Assembly (NCBI RefSeq): GCF_042242105.1
Contig: NC_092022.1
Location: 12,086,001 to 12,150,000, forward strand
Length of the DNA stretch: 64,000 nt
Reading direction: 5' to 3'
From: Pempheris klunzingeri
Taxonomy: Eukaryota; Chordata; Actinopteri; Acropomatiformes; Pempheridae
Shown here: positions 1 to 13,000 of the stretch, in pieces
Layout of the letters: the number at the start of each line of letters is the position of its first letter
Numbering within the stretch: the first letter of the stretch is position 1
Translations under genes and position numbers: made by a program
The notes under the pieces: model-generated
What the model was told of the DNA's origin: nothing
Database searches by the model: none
Seen by the model: the letters and a program-made list of their open reading frames with translations, nothing else

Positions 1-69
1 TCCACAGAAGTGATGTAATTAGACACAGTTAACGACGCGATTTACTGTGAAAGCTCTCCTTTAACTTAC

Positions 70-3000
70 CAGCTTTTACCGAGCAGTGGATGTGATATTT
101 GGACTCATAGTGGACCCAGTCAAAGCCGGCCTCCACCGCCAGCTGGGCTAGCAGACCGTACTTCTCTGTTTCTCTGTCATCTGTGGTGATATCCACGGCC
201 CGTCCTTCATAGTGCAGAGAGCCGGTAGGGTGATGACCGTCCTCATCCCAGGCCTCTGTCACACGTAAGTGCACCCCCGGCCACTGGTTCATCACTGCAA
301 TAGCCAGCCTGTTTAAACAGTCCTTACATCTCTAAGAATAGAGAGAGACAGAGTTAACTGATAAATCAGCCAGTATGATCTGACAATATTATCTTATTAC
401 AGATACATCAGTACTGACACATGCATTGGTCGATGAGTAACAAGAATTTGCTGAATGGCCGTATGTTTGAGGACATTTAGAGACAGCGTTAAAATCTACC
501 CCAAAGCATTGAGAATTATTCTTCCACTGTAAAATATGCAAAATATAACAGTTCTTATCTTGGCTTTTAAACCAAAGTTGAGAGATCCCTGTCAAAAATG
601 CTTGTTGTAAATTTATGCTAAAAATGAGCATCAGCCAAGACGTCATTATAAGATTTGCCTCAAATAGAAATGTCAGCTTCAGCTCCAGTGTGGGCTGGGC
701 TCTAGTGTAGCATCACTGTACAGAAAACTGCTGTTATGTGTAGAGTTGGAATCAGATAACTGGCTCCAATTTGGATCAGGTTCCAAGCACTTAAAATATC
801 CAGATTCATTAAGCCAAGATTCTTGAAAATCTCTTACATACTTAACATTTAGTTTAACAGCAAAGTATATTCACACAGAACAATAGATTATACTATATAT
901 CATGCAGCTGAATGACAATCTTTGAGATTTAGTTCTTAAAAATTAAACCGTATATCATTTTTGTTGCTCAAAGTTGTTGAAAAATAGAATCAACAGAAGA
1001 TCCTAAAAAATTAACTCAAAATCATTATCAATAGCACAGTGGTGTGACTAATAGCACCCGTTATGCGTAGAAATGCGAGTTATTGTATCAATATTATTGT
1101 AATGTGTAATTCTGAATGTTTCTGTTTACTTTTTTATTGTAATCCCTCTTTTAGTTTATTGTTTTGCCTTTTAAAATGTATTGTATGTTGGGAAGGAGGG
1201 AACAGTTGGGCGGCGGTTGGGCTTTTTGTGTACTTTACTGGGTTTTTCCCTCATGCATCTTTTAGATATTTCAGATTATAACCTCAAAACTTCAGCTGAG
1301 AGAGAATGGAGAAAAAAAAGTATATTCAGTTTACTTTAAAAGGCAATAATTATATTTTTAGGTGTGCCATGTAAAGTGAACAGGGGTTCACACATGCCTT
1401 CACTTTCAAGAAGTGGCACTTGCAATCATTTATTAACAGGGAGAATGGCACAACTAAAGTGTACCAGAGGCATGTACAGTATGCAAGCCTCCCATACACC
1501 TCAGTGCACAGACTGATTTCAGTGCAGCCCAGAAGAAAATGATTCCAGTGTTTCAACACCGTCTCTGGCTTCCATGTTATGATTGTCCGCTGGCATCAGC
1601 ACACAATTCCTCCTCTACTCTGCTAAAGGCCATCTCAACCTTGCTCAGACAATAAAGAGTACAAGAACAAAGCTACTGTAGCCAGTTTGGCACATTCCTT
1701 GACCTTCTGGACAGGGTGACAGAATAATCAAGGCCATTCTCTGCCTTACCAGATTGTTCCAGGCATGAGTTTCTGGGTTTCACCCCTGAGACATTTGATC
1801 AGAAATGTGCGCGGTGACTTTTAACACTGTGGGCCGTGATGTTACGGACTGTGTCAGCATTGTCACAAAATAGCAGACTGAAAAATGATGTCGTCAGCAA
1901 GCGAGGTGATATACTCATTTGCTCCCGAACACATATTCTCTTGTGACTTGTGATGTGGCAGGTCTTGCGGTCCATAATTGATTGAATAAAGCTTATCTTG
2001 CGACTGAATATTAAGAAAGGTTGGGAAAGAAAGTGATGAGGGTGTGAGTTAGAGTGACGGAGGGAGAAAAAGTTGGGTGAGAAGCAGTGTGGCGGAGGGC
2101 CGAGGTTGGGACTAAAGAGAGAGGGCAGAGGGGAAGAATGTATGGGCATGGACTTGGGAATGTGACAGCAAGAGTGAGAAAGCGAGAGGGACAGAAAACA
2201 AACTGGGTACATTTTTCTCGCAATGCCATTGAAGAGAGGCGTTTCATTGTCAGAACTACAATAGTCGCTTTTCCGACGGTGCCATTACTTCAGCAGGCGG
2301 GAATTTTGTATAGGCGACCCCTCTGAGTCTCCAAATGATGCACAAAGAGCGTCTTTCACGCCTGGGCAAAAGAGGGGCACATGCACGCATACACACACTC
2401 AAACTGGGCATCAGCAGGGCACACATATACATCACTGCAGATTTCCATCACATAGAACCACTTGGGGAGGGGAAGGATCACAGATTCATATCCTAAACAA
2501 TCACAGAAAGCCGCAGCATCCCAAGCAGGGTGGCATGAGTGTCAGGAAGCCCCACGGTCATCATCAGCAGTGTGGCATTCAAAATGTTTTGGCGCAACGC
2601 TGTCCCTCTCCCTGCCAAGATCTTAAATCCTCCAGGCCACCAAGTTAAACTGCCATGCGTGGATATTTCTCCTTGCAGGCACACTGAGAACCTGCCACAG
2701 GAATAGTTTTATTTGCAACAACAAAGACGTTGGTTAAAGATTAAAAGGAAGTGTTCCTGAAGGGGAACACAGTCTCTTAAAGGGTAGTGTTGAATTACAT
2801 CCTGATTTTCTTATCTCAAGAAAAGGGAGGGGAAGTTTGGATAAAACTTACACACTCTGTGCGGAACATTTGTTTGTGTGTTAAGAGCCTGGTGGGGGCA
2901 GGTAATGTAGAGTACAGCAAACAATGAATGAGGTTGTGTGATTTGATTTGAAGGTGCCATGCTGGGTGTGAGCGTATGAGCTGTGAGCTGCTGTCTGTCG

Positions 3001-3554
3001 CTGCAAGTGAATGTAGTTGATGAATCATCCAGCAGAGGAATTGGCTTGTAAAGGTTCAAGAGACACCTGTGAGAGCATCCTTCAGTGACTCTGCAGCTCA
3101 ACCACTGGCCCTTTCATTGTACTTGCCATATAACAGTCAGCAGGTTTTACTGTGGTTAAAGGAAACAAGTGATCTGGTGTATCATCCCATTCAGCAAAAT
3201 CCCTAAACTCTATGACGGCTGCAGTTGATAGCACACCGATCTCACCTTAGTCATGAATCGGTCTGCGTTGGTGTTCTCCTCATCTTTGAAGACAATGTCT
3301 GGATTGTAGTTGCACACAAGTTCATTGAAGTGCTCAGAGTTGCGTGTGATCTTGCCCTCTGCTCTCCCGCTGGCACCGAGGTTGTTTTCTGAGAAGTTGG
3401 GGAAAAACTGCTTGTAGTGCATGGCTGTGAGTTTCCTGGGCCTGGGGCGGATGCCGTAGCTAGGGCCTGGTCCGCATCCCTGCACCAGCCATATACAAGT
3501 CCACACGGCAAGCAGGCCGAGCTGTGCCAGACGGCCCCACCAGGACTGCTTCAT
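70..3554 (-). CDS. dhh: Desert hedgehog, signalling domain exons 1-2 (partial gene)
   Basis: Secreted morphogen that signals through Patched/Smoothened; the family member acting in gonad and peripheral nerve. Two exons are visible: exon 1 3246-3554 (ATG at 3554, 103 codons, phase 0, donor GTGAGA) and exon 2 70-331 (262 bp, ending in phase 1 at GTAAGT, the usual hedgehog structure). The Hint autoprocessing exon lies beyond the left edge. A signal peptide (about 1-26) precedes Cys27 of the CGPGP motif, the expected palmitoylation site. The metal-site residues His143, Asp150 and His185, with Glu179, are present. Two extra cysteines, Cys81 and Cys108, replace usual Pro and Lys. The family is certain; dhh rather than shh or ihh is chosen because lmbr1l is the next gene on the same strand, as in human. 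The 2.9-kb intron between the exons shows nothing else I recognise. Confidence 0.93.
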
Positions 3555-6500
3555 TGGGGAGGGTTGGAGTCAGTGGCTCACAGTGCCTACAGTGATACCC
3601 CAGGTCCAGGTGTGTGATAGCATGTATATGAGGGTCAAATCTTGGTCCATTCCAAATCATGTGGTATTAGAGCTGATATTTATATGACAAAAACTTACTA
3701 ATTGTTGGAACATATGGGTACTTATTTTTCACTGTTTTCACTCTTGATCAGAAAAGATCTTAGTAGTACAAAGTCAGTTCTGACTCTAGAACAGTTTTGA
3801 TGATTGAACTGACCAAAAGCTATAGTCCAATGAATGATCTGATTGGCCGAAACTAAATTTTCTGCAGTTTGGCATCAGCTATCAAAAATAAAAAGACATA
3901 ATTGGTCTGTAAGGTTGCTCTCCAAAGATTTCGCCAGCCATGAGGCGCCTCTGAGCCTCTTGCGAGCTGAAAGTCATCTTCACACGTCCTTCGCAGGTAC
4001 CAGTCTCTTCGCAGGTGTTGTTCATGTGTTTCTCATTCACTTACCGCTTCTCTCTTCACGCAGTTCCTCTGGCGAGACACACAAACTGACGCACACCAAA
4101 AGCCCGACTGCCTCCCCGCAGTTCCTATGGACGCTCCGGCGGCGCTCTCATCCTCTTTGTCCATCCAGAAATGTCCCTCTTGAGACTTTTTTTTTTTTTT
4201 TTTCCTCCTTCTCTCCTTCGTCCAACGTCTTCTGTCGCGTTTCAGAGCTCCTGGCCACCTTGCACCAGCCATTGGGTCTTATTAGCGTCCGGACAAGATT
4301 GCCCTCCCTTCCTCTGCGCGCTCTCACTGCGACAGCACACGCCTCCAATTCAACCTTACAAAGGACATATGATTAGCCTACTTCTGTTAACACAATGACC
4401 CCTCCACCCCATTAAACATTTCAGGGCAAATCAAATACTGATAGTCTGACCAACTTTTCCACCCCAGACTTTAAGTTAAATCAATGATCACCTTTCATTT
4501 TCTAAAACTTTTCAGACACATAGATGAAAATGTCAGCTTTTATTAGGCATATTTTGAGCACGTGCAGTATATTCATAGTGGAAATTCAAACATGTCAGTT
4601 GAATAACTTTGAACCAACATGCCCTTGCTTCAGTCCGCTCATCCCACCCATCAGAGCGGTCGGGTCAGCTGTGATGACTCTGTGCTTATGTTATTAATAG
4701 GCAGAGCTGAAGGTGAGGGTCTGAGAGGGAACACAAGAGTCCAGCCTTGACACCCCTGACTGGGACTTAAAGTGCTGCCTTCCTGTGTTTGGGGAGCCAG
4801 CCTGACCCCCTGAACCCAGTGCACCCAAGACCTCTCCACTGGAAACACCCGCTGGCCACATCAACATATTATTTTTATCCACCGCAGAACAATAGCTGGG
4901 AGAGTCATGAAATGTGTCAGATAATGCCAGAGAGGGGGCAGAAAAGAGAGGGATCGTTGTGTCTCAGGGGTCTGACGTCTGTAATCACATTCGGAAGCTT
5001 GAATTAATGGAGGATTAAAGGTCGAAGTGTCACCGTCCTATCTGTAGCTTCCTGGAACACTTGAGGACTCAATGCATCATGGCCAGTCTCTTCACAGTGA
5101 CTTTGTTTCAAGGAATCTTCAGCCCTCTCACAACAGAGCTGCTCAGTACTTTCTGGATGTTTGTATACATACTTTTGTGTCTATGTTGCTAAAGATGCTT
5201 CAAGTTTAGATTGTGATTAAGACATCCAGTTAACATCCAGTGAGCACAAAAACATTCTTATCTAAAAATCCACAGCAAATTCTCATGCGGCGTCTAATCT
5301 AAATAGCTGCTTTTGTGCGGTGATGAGGCAAAGGTCACTGAGCTCCACAGTGACCTGAAAATGGAAAGGCATCCTTGTTAGGGAAGCTTCCAGAAGATCC
5401 CAGGATGTTGTAGGGAGGGGTGGCAAGGCGAAGCTTCATCTTCCTGTCCTTACGGTAAACATGGAGGAAGGCTCGAATCTGGCCCAAGCAACACAGATGA
5501 GAGATATCAGCCTTCACGACAAACGCAGGGAACGACTCAATCAAAAAAAAGCAACAAACACTTTCATATCTACAATTACCCGCACCGATGTTTCTCTTCA
5601 AAGCTGTACAAGTGAGGAGATTTCCATCTCACATGAAAGGGAAAGGAAGGAAGCAAACATGTGCGGGTTGGAGATGGAAATAAAGTCATTATTATTGGTT
5701 TTTATTTTGGTGCCCCCATCCTCCTGCCTCCCCCTGCCTCCTTCTGGCTCTTAGCATTTTACTTTACTCCCCCATTTCAGGATGGGAGTACATGGCTTGG
5801 TGAATGGTTGGGTTTCCTGCAAACTCACAGCACAGAAAACGAGATCTTTCCTGCCTGAGTTCGCCTGCGCTGCTTTGTTTTTTCCCACTTGGATGTCTGT
5901 GCTTGCACCTGGGCTAGTGGTCAAATACAGTACATACCTGCAAGCTAGTCTTTCCTTCTTCTGTGGATGTGCTACTGGCCTACAGGTCCACTAATGTTGG
6001 CAAATACTGGACATCTCCAAAAGCAGCCAGGGATGAAATTAGATTAAATTAAAATGAGACTGCAAGCGCTGTTTTTAAGGGTACAGGCATTGTAGAACAG
6101 AAATTAGGCTTTGAAACAATGCTGTCTTTGACATCTCAAGTGTTTGTCTTGTCTCTTGGAGCTGAATAGACACTCTGCAGGATCCACTTCCTCAGATGGA
6201 GGCCGTTTGAAGGGTTAGGGGGGAAAAGGAAAGTCAAGGAACTGACACCTAACCACCTCCCTCCTCTCTCCCAAACACACACACACACACACACTCTTGC
6301 CCACCGCTGCACCGCCCATTCCACTGTCTCTCACCATGTTATCAGTGCAGGAAGAGGCAGGGTGGTGCATTCTGATGTGGCTGCACACACTTGATGATTC
6401 TTGGCCTATGTATTGTTAACTTTGTGTTGGTGGTTACTCGCCATTTTACTGAAGGTGTTCTGTGATGACTTCAGGTGTAACACACACACTGATCTAAAAT

Positions 6501-8386
6501 GTGAACGTCCAAGTCCAGGTTTAAGTTGCTTTGCTCAGCCTTGGTTTTGGCCCTTGAAAAAGAGCACCAGCGAGCTGAGTTTAAGGCGATGCTGCACTGA
6601 AGTGGACAATAGACTGAGAAGGGTGGAACTTCCTGGCACCAGACAAGCAGGTCAAAGGTCAGTTATGATGCTATACATTGTTTTGTGAATCTGACCCCAA
6701 GAAATTATTTACATAGTATAGATTACATAGTATTAGCTTTGAGAGTTCTCTGCTTAATTGAATCAAGTTGTGATGTTTCAGGTTTCTCCCTAAAAATGCA
6801 CACACCACCATCCACCCAAAGTTAACCATGAAACAAAGGGCCTGTGCCAGTCAACTGTGTGAAGCAAGTGTGCCGTGAGTGTGCACGCAGGATGGCGGGC
6901 AGCTATGGCAAACGGACAGTGGGACCCATTATCAGTTGATTAGCGAGCAAGTCTCGCCTTTTCCTGCGAGTGGTTCTGCATTTGTGAGCGTACAAAACGA
7001 GGGAATAACAGCCCTTAATGCACTTTGGCATGAACTTCAAACAGCCGACTGTCAGGAAAGCTAATCTGTGTCTTTTTCCCCCCTTCATTCTTATGTTTTG
7101 ACAATAAAGATAGCCTATCTCATCCCATTACAAGCTGCCCGTCTCCCGCCTTGTCCCCGATACGCCTGACAACCAGTCCAATAGAGTGTGTTGCCCAATG
7201 GGACTGCTGGGACACTTTGATTGCACTGCTATCGACCTTTATATTTTGCTGTAGGGAGAGGTGCTATCCTATTGTTTCCCCAACTAAATCCACAGTTAAG
7301 TGTTATGTAGGACTGTTTTATGTGTGTGAACAATGCACATTAATAGATAAATATTAGGAAATTCTGTTTGCTAGATAGATAGACTTTCAGCAGCACAGTT
7401 TTTAATGTTCTTTTAATGAATTTTAGTTCAGGGGGGGTGGGACTCATATGCCTCACAGAACAGGTTTATATTAACTACAATGACAAAATATTGTCCAAAA
7501 TGTGCATTCCATCTTACCTCCCAAGAATTACAGAGAACAATTACTGCAGATTTTGTTTCTTAAATCGTTTTTGGCGCTCTGAGTCACCACCTCCTGAGCA
7601 CACTTCTGGCAGCATCCGTCTGACTTTGTTCAAACATTAATCACATTGAACAAACTCCTCTCTCTTTCAGGACCCACTGATAATGCACTAAGCTCTTTCT
7701 CATACACCTTATATCTGGCTTACATGTCACTTCCTCAAAGGGGGTAACCAGTCTCCAGATGTGCAAGTAATGTTACGGCGACATTTGAGTTCATTTCCTT
7801 TAAGCAAAGGAAGTGCAATGCAAAACAATACCCAAACCAAATAAGCTTAATTAAAACATCCAACAAAACAAAACAAGAAATGCAAACAAAAATCAAGAGG
7901 GAGAAATTAATCAGAGCCGGGGTTTTCTTGAACTGACTTCAGAAAAATGAGATGAGGAAATGAACAATAGGCAAGGAAAAGGGATAGAAGAAAGGAGGTG
8001 GGTGGGTGGTGGATGTGAAGGAGTGAATGTGAGTGAACGTCGCTTCTCCTCCTGATTTGCTGGGTTTTTATCTGGCAGTTGCATCGGAGCAGGGAAAGCG
8101 TGGGCTACGGCTGTATTGGCGTCGTGGCTGGACACCGCTGACAGACAGGCCAAAATATGGCTTTCTTCTGCTGCTGATTAAAGAAGTGCAACAAAAGGGT
8201 GGAGGGACGCAGAGGACAGACGCCCTCACCAGTCACACACACCCACCACAGGCCACATCAGATCAGTCACAATACCGTTACATTTCATAAAATGTAACAT
8301 GCAGCAGGATCAAAGACAGTTTACAGTGAAAGCCACCTTGATGTGTATCCAAAAGGAAACACAGAAGTTAAAGAAACAGGATGATT
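3555..8386. other. Intergenic region between dhh and the 3' end of lmbr1l
   Basis: No exon with family similarity was found on either strand. A TATAAAT on the minus strand at 3678-3684, about 125 bp upstream of the dhh ATG, is a possible dhh TATA box, but the start site is unknown. The pyrimidine-rich tract near 4186-4215 and a CA microsatellite at 6274-6294 explain several of the longer open frames. The rest looks like ordinary AT-rich intergenic DNA. Confidence 0.5.
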
Positions 8387-8392
8387 TTTATT
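8387..8392 (-). terminator. Candidate lmbr1l polyadenylation signal AATAAA
   Basis: The plus strand reads TTTATT, so the minus strand carries AATAAA about 1.6 kb beyond the lmbr1l stop codon. If used, 8370-10036 is a long 3' untranslated region with no other gene in it. This is inference; I did not exclude earlier variant signals. Confidence 0.3.
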
Positions 8393-10036
8393 GACTTCTG
8401 CTCATAAAACAATGATGGTTAAAAATCCAGTTCAGAAAATCTGAAATATTAGAGCATTTCGATAGTAAATAAACACCCTTTATCTTTGAGAACAGCTCTA
8501 AAGATTTTTGTCTCAACTGTATCACATTTTTAACAACTGTTATAAGAGGAATGACCCAACATGAGATGCCCATAAATAATGATAAAAACAGCACATTAAA
8601 AAAAATCTGTGTTCCCAAAAACCAAAGAAAATTCCCAGAAAAACTGAAATGAGTTAACCTCAGAGTGCTCCGTATATAATACATATAGTAGCTAACCAGA
8701 GAGAGAGTAGGGAACTAACACAACACAGAGGCTGGTGTTGGATTTGAAAGACACTGTCCCCTGCTGGTTAAACCAACAGCTAATAACCTGCTGATACAGC
8801 AGCAAAGGCAAACTGTGATACATGATCACCAACACATTGGCGATGATGAGATACAGTCGATAGACAAGATATGAAAACTGACACCAGAAAGGATTGCATG
8901 GATTGATAGTCACATTTGCTTTTTGAAAACACTAAGCATTCACCCGACATCCAACAAACAGGTGAAAATACTTCACGGAAAAACAATAGTAAGCATACTG
9001 AAAATTTTGAACTTAATTGTAGTTAAAAACTGTGCTTTTGCTTATAAAATATTGCACTTCCCCAGACAAATTCTTTATAATTCACAGTTTGATTGGTCAG
9101 AAGGCAGAAGTTCCTCCAAGTGAGTGTCACATGGCATTCAAAAGTCTTGCATAAGACAAAGTGTAAAGCTTTCTTTTTAGTGTATTTTTGTAAATCAACA
9201 AGTAATCCTCAGTTTACCGTCATTTAAAAAAGTAAAAACCCTGTATAATGATAAATCACCACAGAAAATGCTCTTAATTCTATAAGTAAACTAGGTTTGT
9301 AAAAGAGCTACAACACTGAAACTACAACCTCACTCTCATATTCCCTGTGTAACCTTCAGATCCATAGATAGACAAGGTGATCTGTGTCCTATTTGCTCCC
9401 ATAAAAAATTCCTCTCATTAACTAAAATAACATTGGTGCAGACTGGACCAGCGAAGTAAGATTCCCAATCTTAAAATAGTGCTACAACCTAGGGAGAGGA
9501 AAGTGCGGGGAAGCCACAGAGACAGAGAGAGCACTTAATCGACCTGGAGCAGGAAGAGGAAATTATGTCATAGTTGCAATGTAATATTTCAAAATAACTC
9601 TGCTGACTCTCTTATGTGTCAACAGAACAACGGCTATCCACTGGATCCTCTTTTCATTAGACACCAGGTTTTGTTGGAGGGCTGCTCCGTTATTGTCCAC
9701 TATGGCACAACAGCCAATATGGCTTGAATCCCTTTTCCCCTTGTTCCAGTCGTATCCATGACTCAGCTAACTGCTTTTACCAGCACTTGTCCTTGCAATC
9801 AAATAACTGCACAAAAGTGGACCTTGATATTGGTCATTAAACGCAGTTTCAAGCAGAGCTCCCGCTGGGCACATTGCAGACAGACTCCACCTTTTCCAGT
9901 CTCTTCACACACGGCGACCTGACCCATGCACCACTTGGCCATGGGACTGAATTGCAAATGCCTTTAATCCAATAGGTGCACATTTGAAGTGGCTCAGTTT
10001 CTAAAGGTTAGGAATGGCAGTGGCGAGGAGGAAAAG

Positions 10037-13000
10037 TCACTGGATTTTAGACAGTCCACTGGCCAGGAGGAGTCTGAAGGGGACGGTGGAGCGCGACACC
10101 GTTAAAGGCAGTCTGTGGAGACCTGCAAAAACATAACATCACGCACAATTAGAAGGCGGAGCATTGAAGTTGCAAAGCTACTAAAAACAGTTATTTAGGC
10201 GAAATGAAAGTCTATTAATCACAGAACAAAAGTGAGTTGGGAGGCAATGGGAAAGTACAGGAGAGCTGCCATGGTGCAGAGATCCTATCTGCACTGTGAG
10301 GAAGGGAATTGCGTGTATGCATGTGTGTGTTTGGCGTGTCCATGCTCGGAGCGCTTGTTTGTGTTGGGTGGAGGGGTAGAGGGCGTGTGTGTTGTGTGGG
10401 GTCTGGGGCGGTGTGCCTGAAGGTCCCCAAGGGGATTTGACTCTCCTCTTGTCCCTTTACACTTTCCTGAAAGAATTGTATTCTTTCTATCTGAGGAAGA
10501 GAGACCAGCCCATGGGGAAATCGGGCCAAAGGTGGGAAAACTTAACACAGCTACCCAAGGGCAGTGAGTTTCAGGACAACACAATCCCACAGACACAAAA
10601 ACAAGCACATGCATGTACAAAGTACTTTCAGCCACGCTTCATAAAATAAAACTTAAAAGTGGACCGACCAAAGGCACGGATGAGCTCCCTCTGTACTGCC
10701 CAGGTGACGGTCTTGATCAGGGAGGCAGAGGTGAGACCAGCAAACAGCATGTTGTACAGGAAGACGATGTAAAAGTTCCCGAGCCAGTTATAGCGACCAA
10801 AGTCTCCCAGTAGATCGAAGCGGGTGATCCCTGACACAATGCAATAGAAGCAAAAGAAAATGTTTCACTTGTGACTGAACTGCTCGGGCCAGACCTCACC
10901 TGCAGCTACAGTATTTATGGCATACACATGCCCTCTTGTGGGCATTACTAAAACTACAAAAGTGTCGATTCAGCAACTCTTAAATACTATGCCCAATTCC
11001 CAATTTCATACTCCATATTAATTGTACACATTATATGTCATGTACCATATGTAAAAAAAAAGTATACTTTTTTTGCAGTTACTACACCATGAATCTATGT
11101 CTGTGTCAAAGAGAAAAAGCAGACTGTATTTTATGTTTTCTGTCTGTGTGCTGTGTTCTGTCAGCAATAAGTAGCTTACTACTTTCATTTGTGCACTGCA
11201 TCATGGGGCAATAGTTTACATCCAACAGCACATTGGAAGATCAAGCATTTTTGGTAGGCATCCTAAATATAAGGTCCTATTTACAACCTTTTAAAAATGA
11301 GCAGCAAACCGCTATTTGCAATGTAAAGATATAGTGGAGAAATGGCATCCTGTGCAGAGAATCAGTCACACTCCCTCCGTGTGTGCTGTAATCTGGGCTT
11401 CTCCACCTCTACAGCCATGTCACCTTCTCCCTCATATCAAAGATGGCTGCCGCTGGCAAGCTAAATGCCTTGCTTGCCTAGTGTACTTTCCTCATCACTT
11501 GACATTGGTCAGAAAAGGGTACATTTATTCCAGTTTATCTTGTTAGTAGCTGTTTTTCTTGCACACAGTTTAGTCTGAGATGCTGGTTCACCAATGCAAC
11601 ATCCAGTGGTTCTGAACCCTTAAATACGTATAATTATGCGCTACATTCATACTACATACTCAAAACCTGTTAAGAATTACCACTGTCTGTGTTTAATAAA
11701 TGCTGCATTTGTCATTTATTCTACGTCCTTACCAAGTGTGCGTGAAAAGACGGGCAGCGCTGAGCTCAGGATTAGCAGTGAAACACAGTTTGCAATTATC
11801 TGAAATTAACAGAAATGTTGACGTTATTATAAAGGAACAAACACAAGTTTCTGGTTACATTTCACTGTGAGAGAAGATACATGTAAAGGTGAGCTGTCAC
11901 ATGCCTGTGTGAGGTTGGTGTCCTGCACACGAGGCAGGAGTCCTGTAAAGAGAGGAGAGCTATAGAAACCCACCACTGAGGACACCATCAGATAGCTGAA
12001 ATTCATTTTTAAGGACAACACTGGAAATAAAGACTAACATGCTCACAGTATTGAAATGTATGAATGCAACAGCTTTAGTCAACATCACACACTGGTCATA
12101 TAGAGGACAGTCTGTAAGTGGCTGACTCAGAACCAAATGGACATGACAAGTTAACGCTTTGTGGACGCACTAATACGTGAATGGGATAAAAGGATACAGG
12201 ATGAGGACTACTTGAACCGCAGCGCCCAGTGAACCAAACATGGAGAAGGAGGCCATACCCAGGTGAGGGTCCTAAGAGGCACACAAAAATAACAGTAATC
12301 AACATGGCTGTGTACACACCAAGGATGAAATATTCACACGTTCTTTCGGGCTAAATCCTCACCTCCATTCCTCTGGGCAAAGCCGTCTCATCCAGGAGCA
12401 ACTCCAGCACATTGAAACAGACCATCAATACACACATCACCTGGAGAAACACGCATTCATTATAAAACAATTAAAACAAACGTCTCTGTCAATAAATAAA
12501 ACAGCCCGTGAGATCATATAATAAAAAACCATGTACCGTCAGTGCGAGGAGTGCAAGCATGGCCAGTGGATAGCCCAAGTTTCGCTGCCATGCGGAAGCT
12601 TTCATACGCATTTCTGTCAGAAAAACACGAACAAATAAATGAAAAAAGCAACAACGATAATTACGTTCACAGTGACAAACACCTATACAATGTATTAACT
12701 GTGAGAGAGGCCCAACAGAGAGCAGCCTGTGCTGTCAATCTCACCCAGGGCGATGCGTTTGCTCCGGACTGTTTTGTGCTCTTTTTTCATCGCCTCCATG
12801 TTCAACTTGACCCAGCATGACGTACTGCCACCTTCAACCAGACAGCAACACACGACAGAGACAAAAAGTCAATCAGTCAGCTTTAAACTGAATCATCAGA
12901 AAAGGCCAGAGGACTGTGTTCATGGTGACGCACTCACAGTTCAGTTTCCTGTAGAGCGAGTCTTCCTCAAATGTGGTGCAACTCAAAGTATCTTCTACAT

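Noticed and set aside
1799-2212. 137-codon frame in dhh intron 1
   Set aside because: Purine/pyrimidine-biased sequence giving Ser/Pro/His-rich translation; overlaps other equally long frames.
3843-4376. 177-codon open frame on the plus strand upstream of dhh
   Set aside because: Includes a phenylalanine run from a poly-T tract and has serine/leucine-rich random composition; no recognisable domain.
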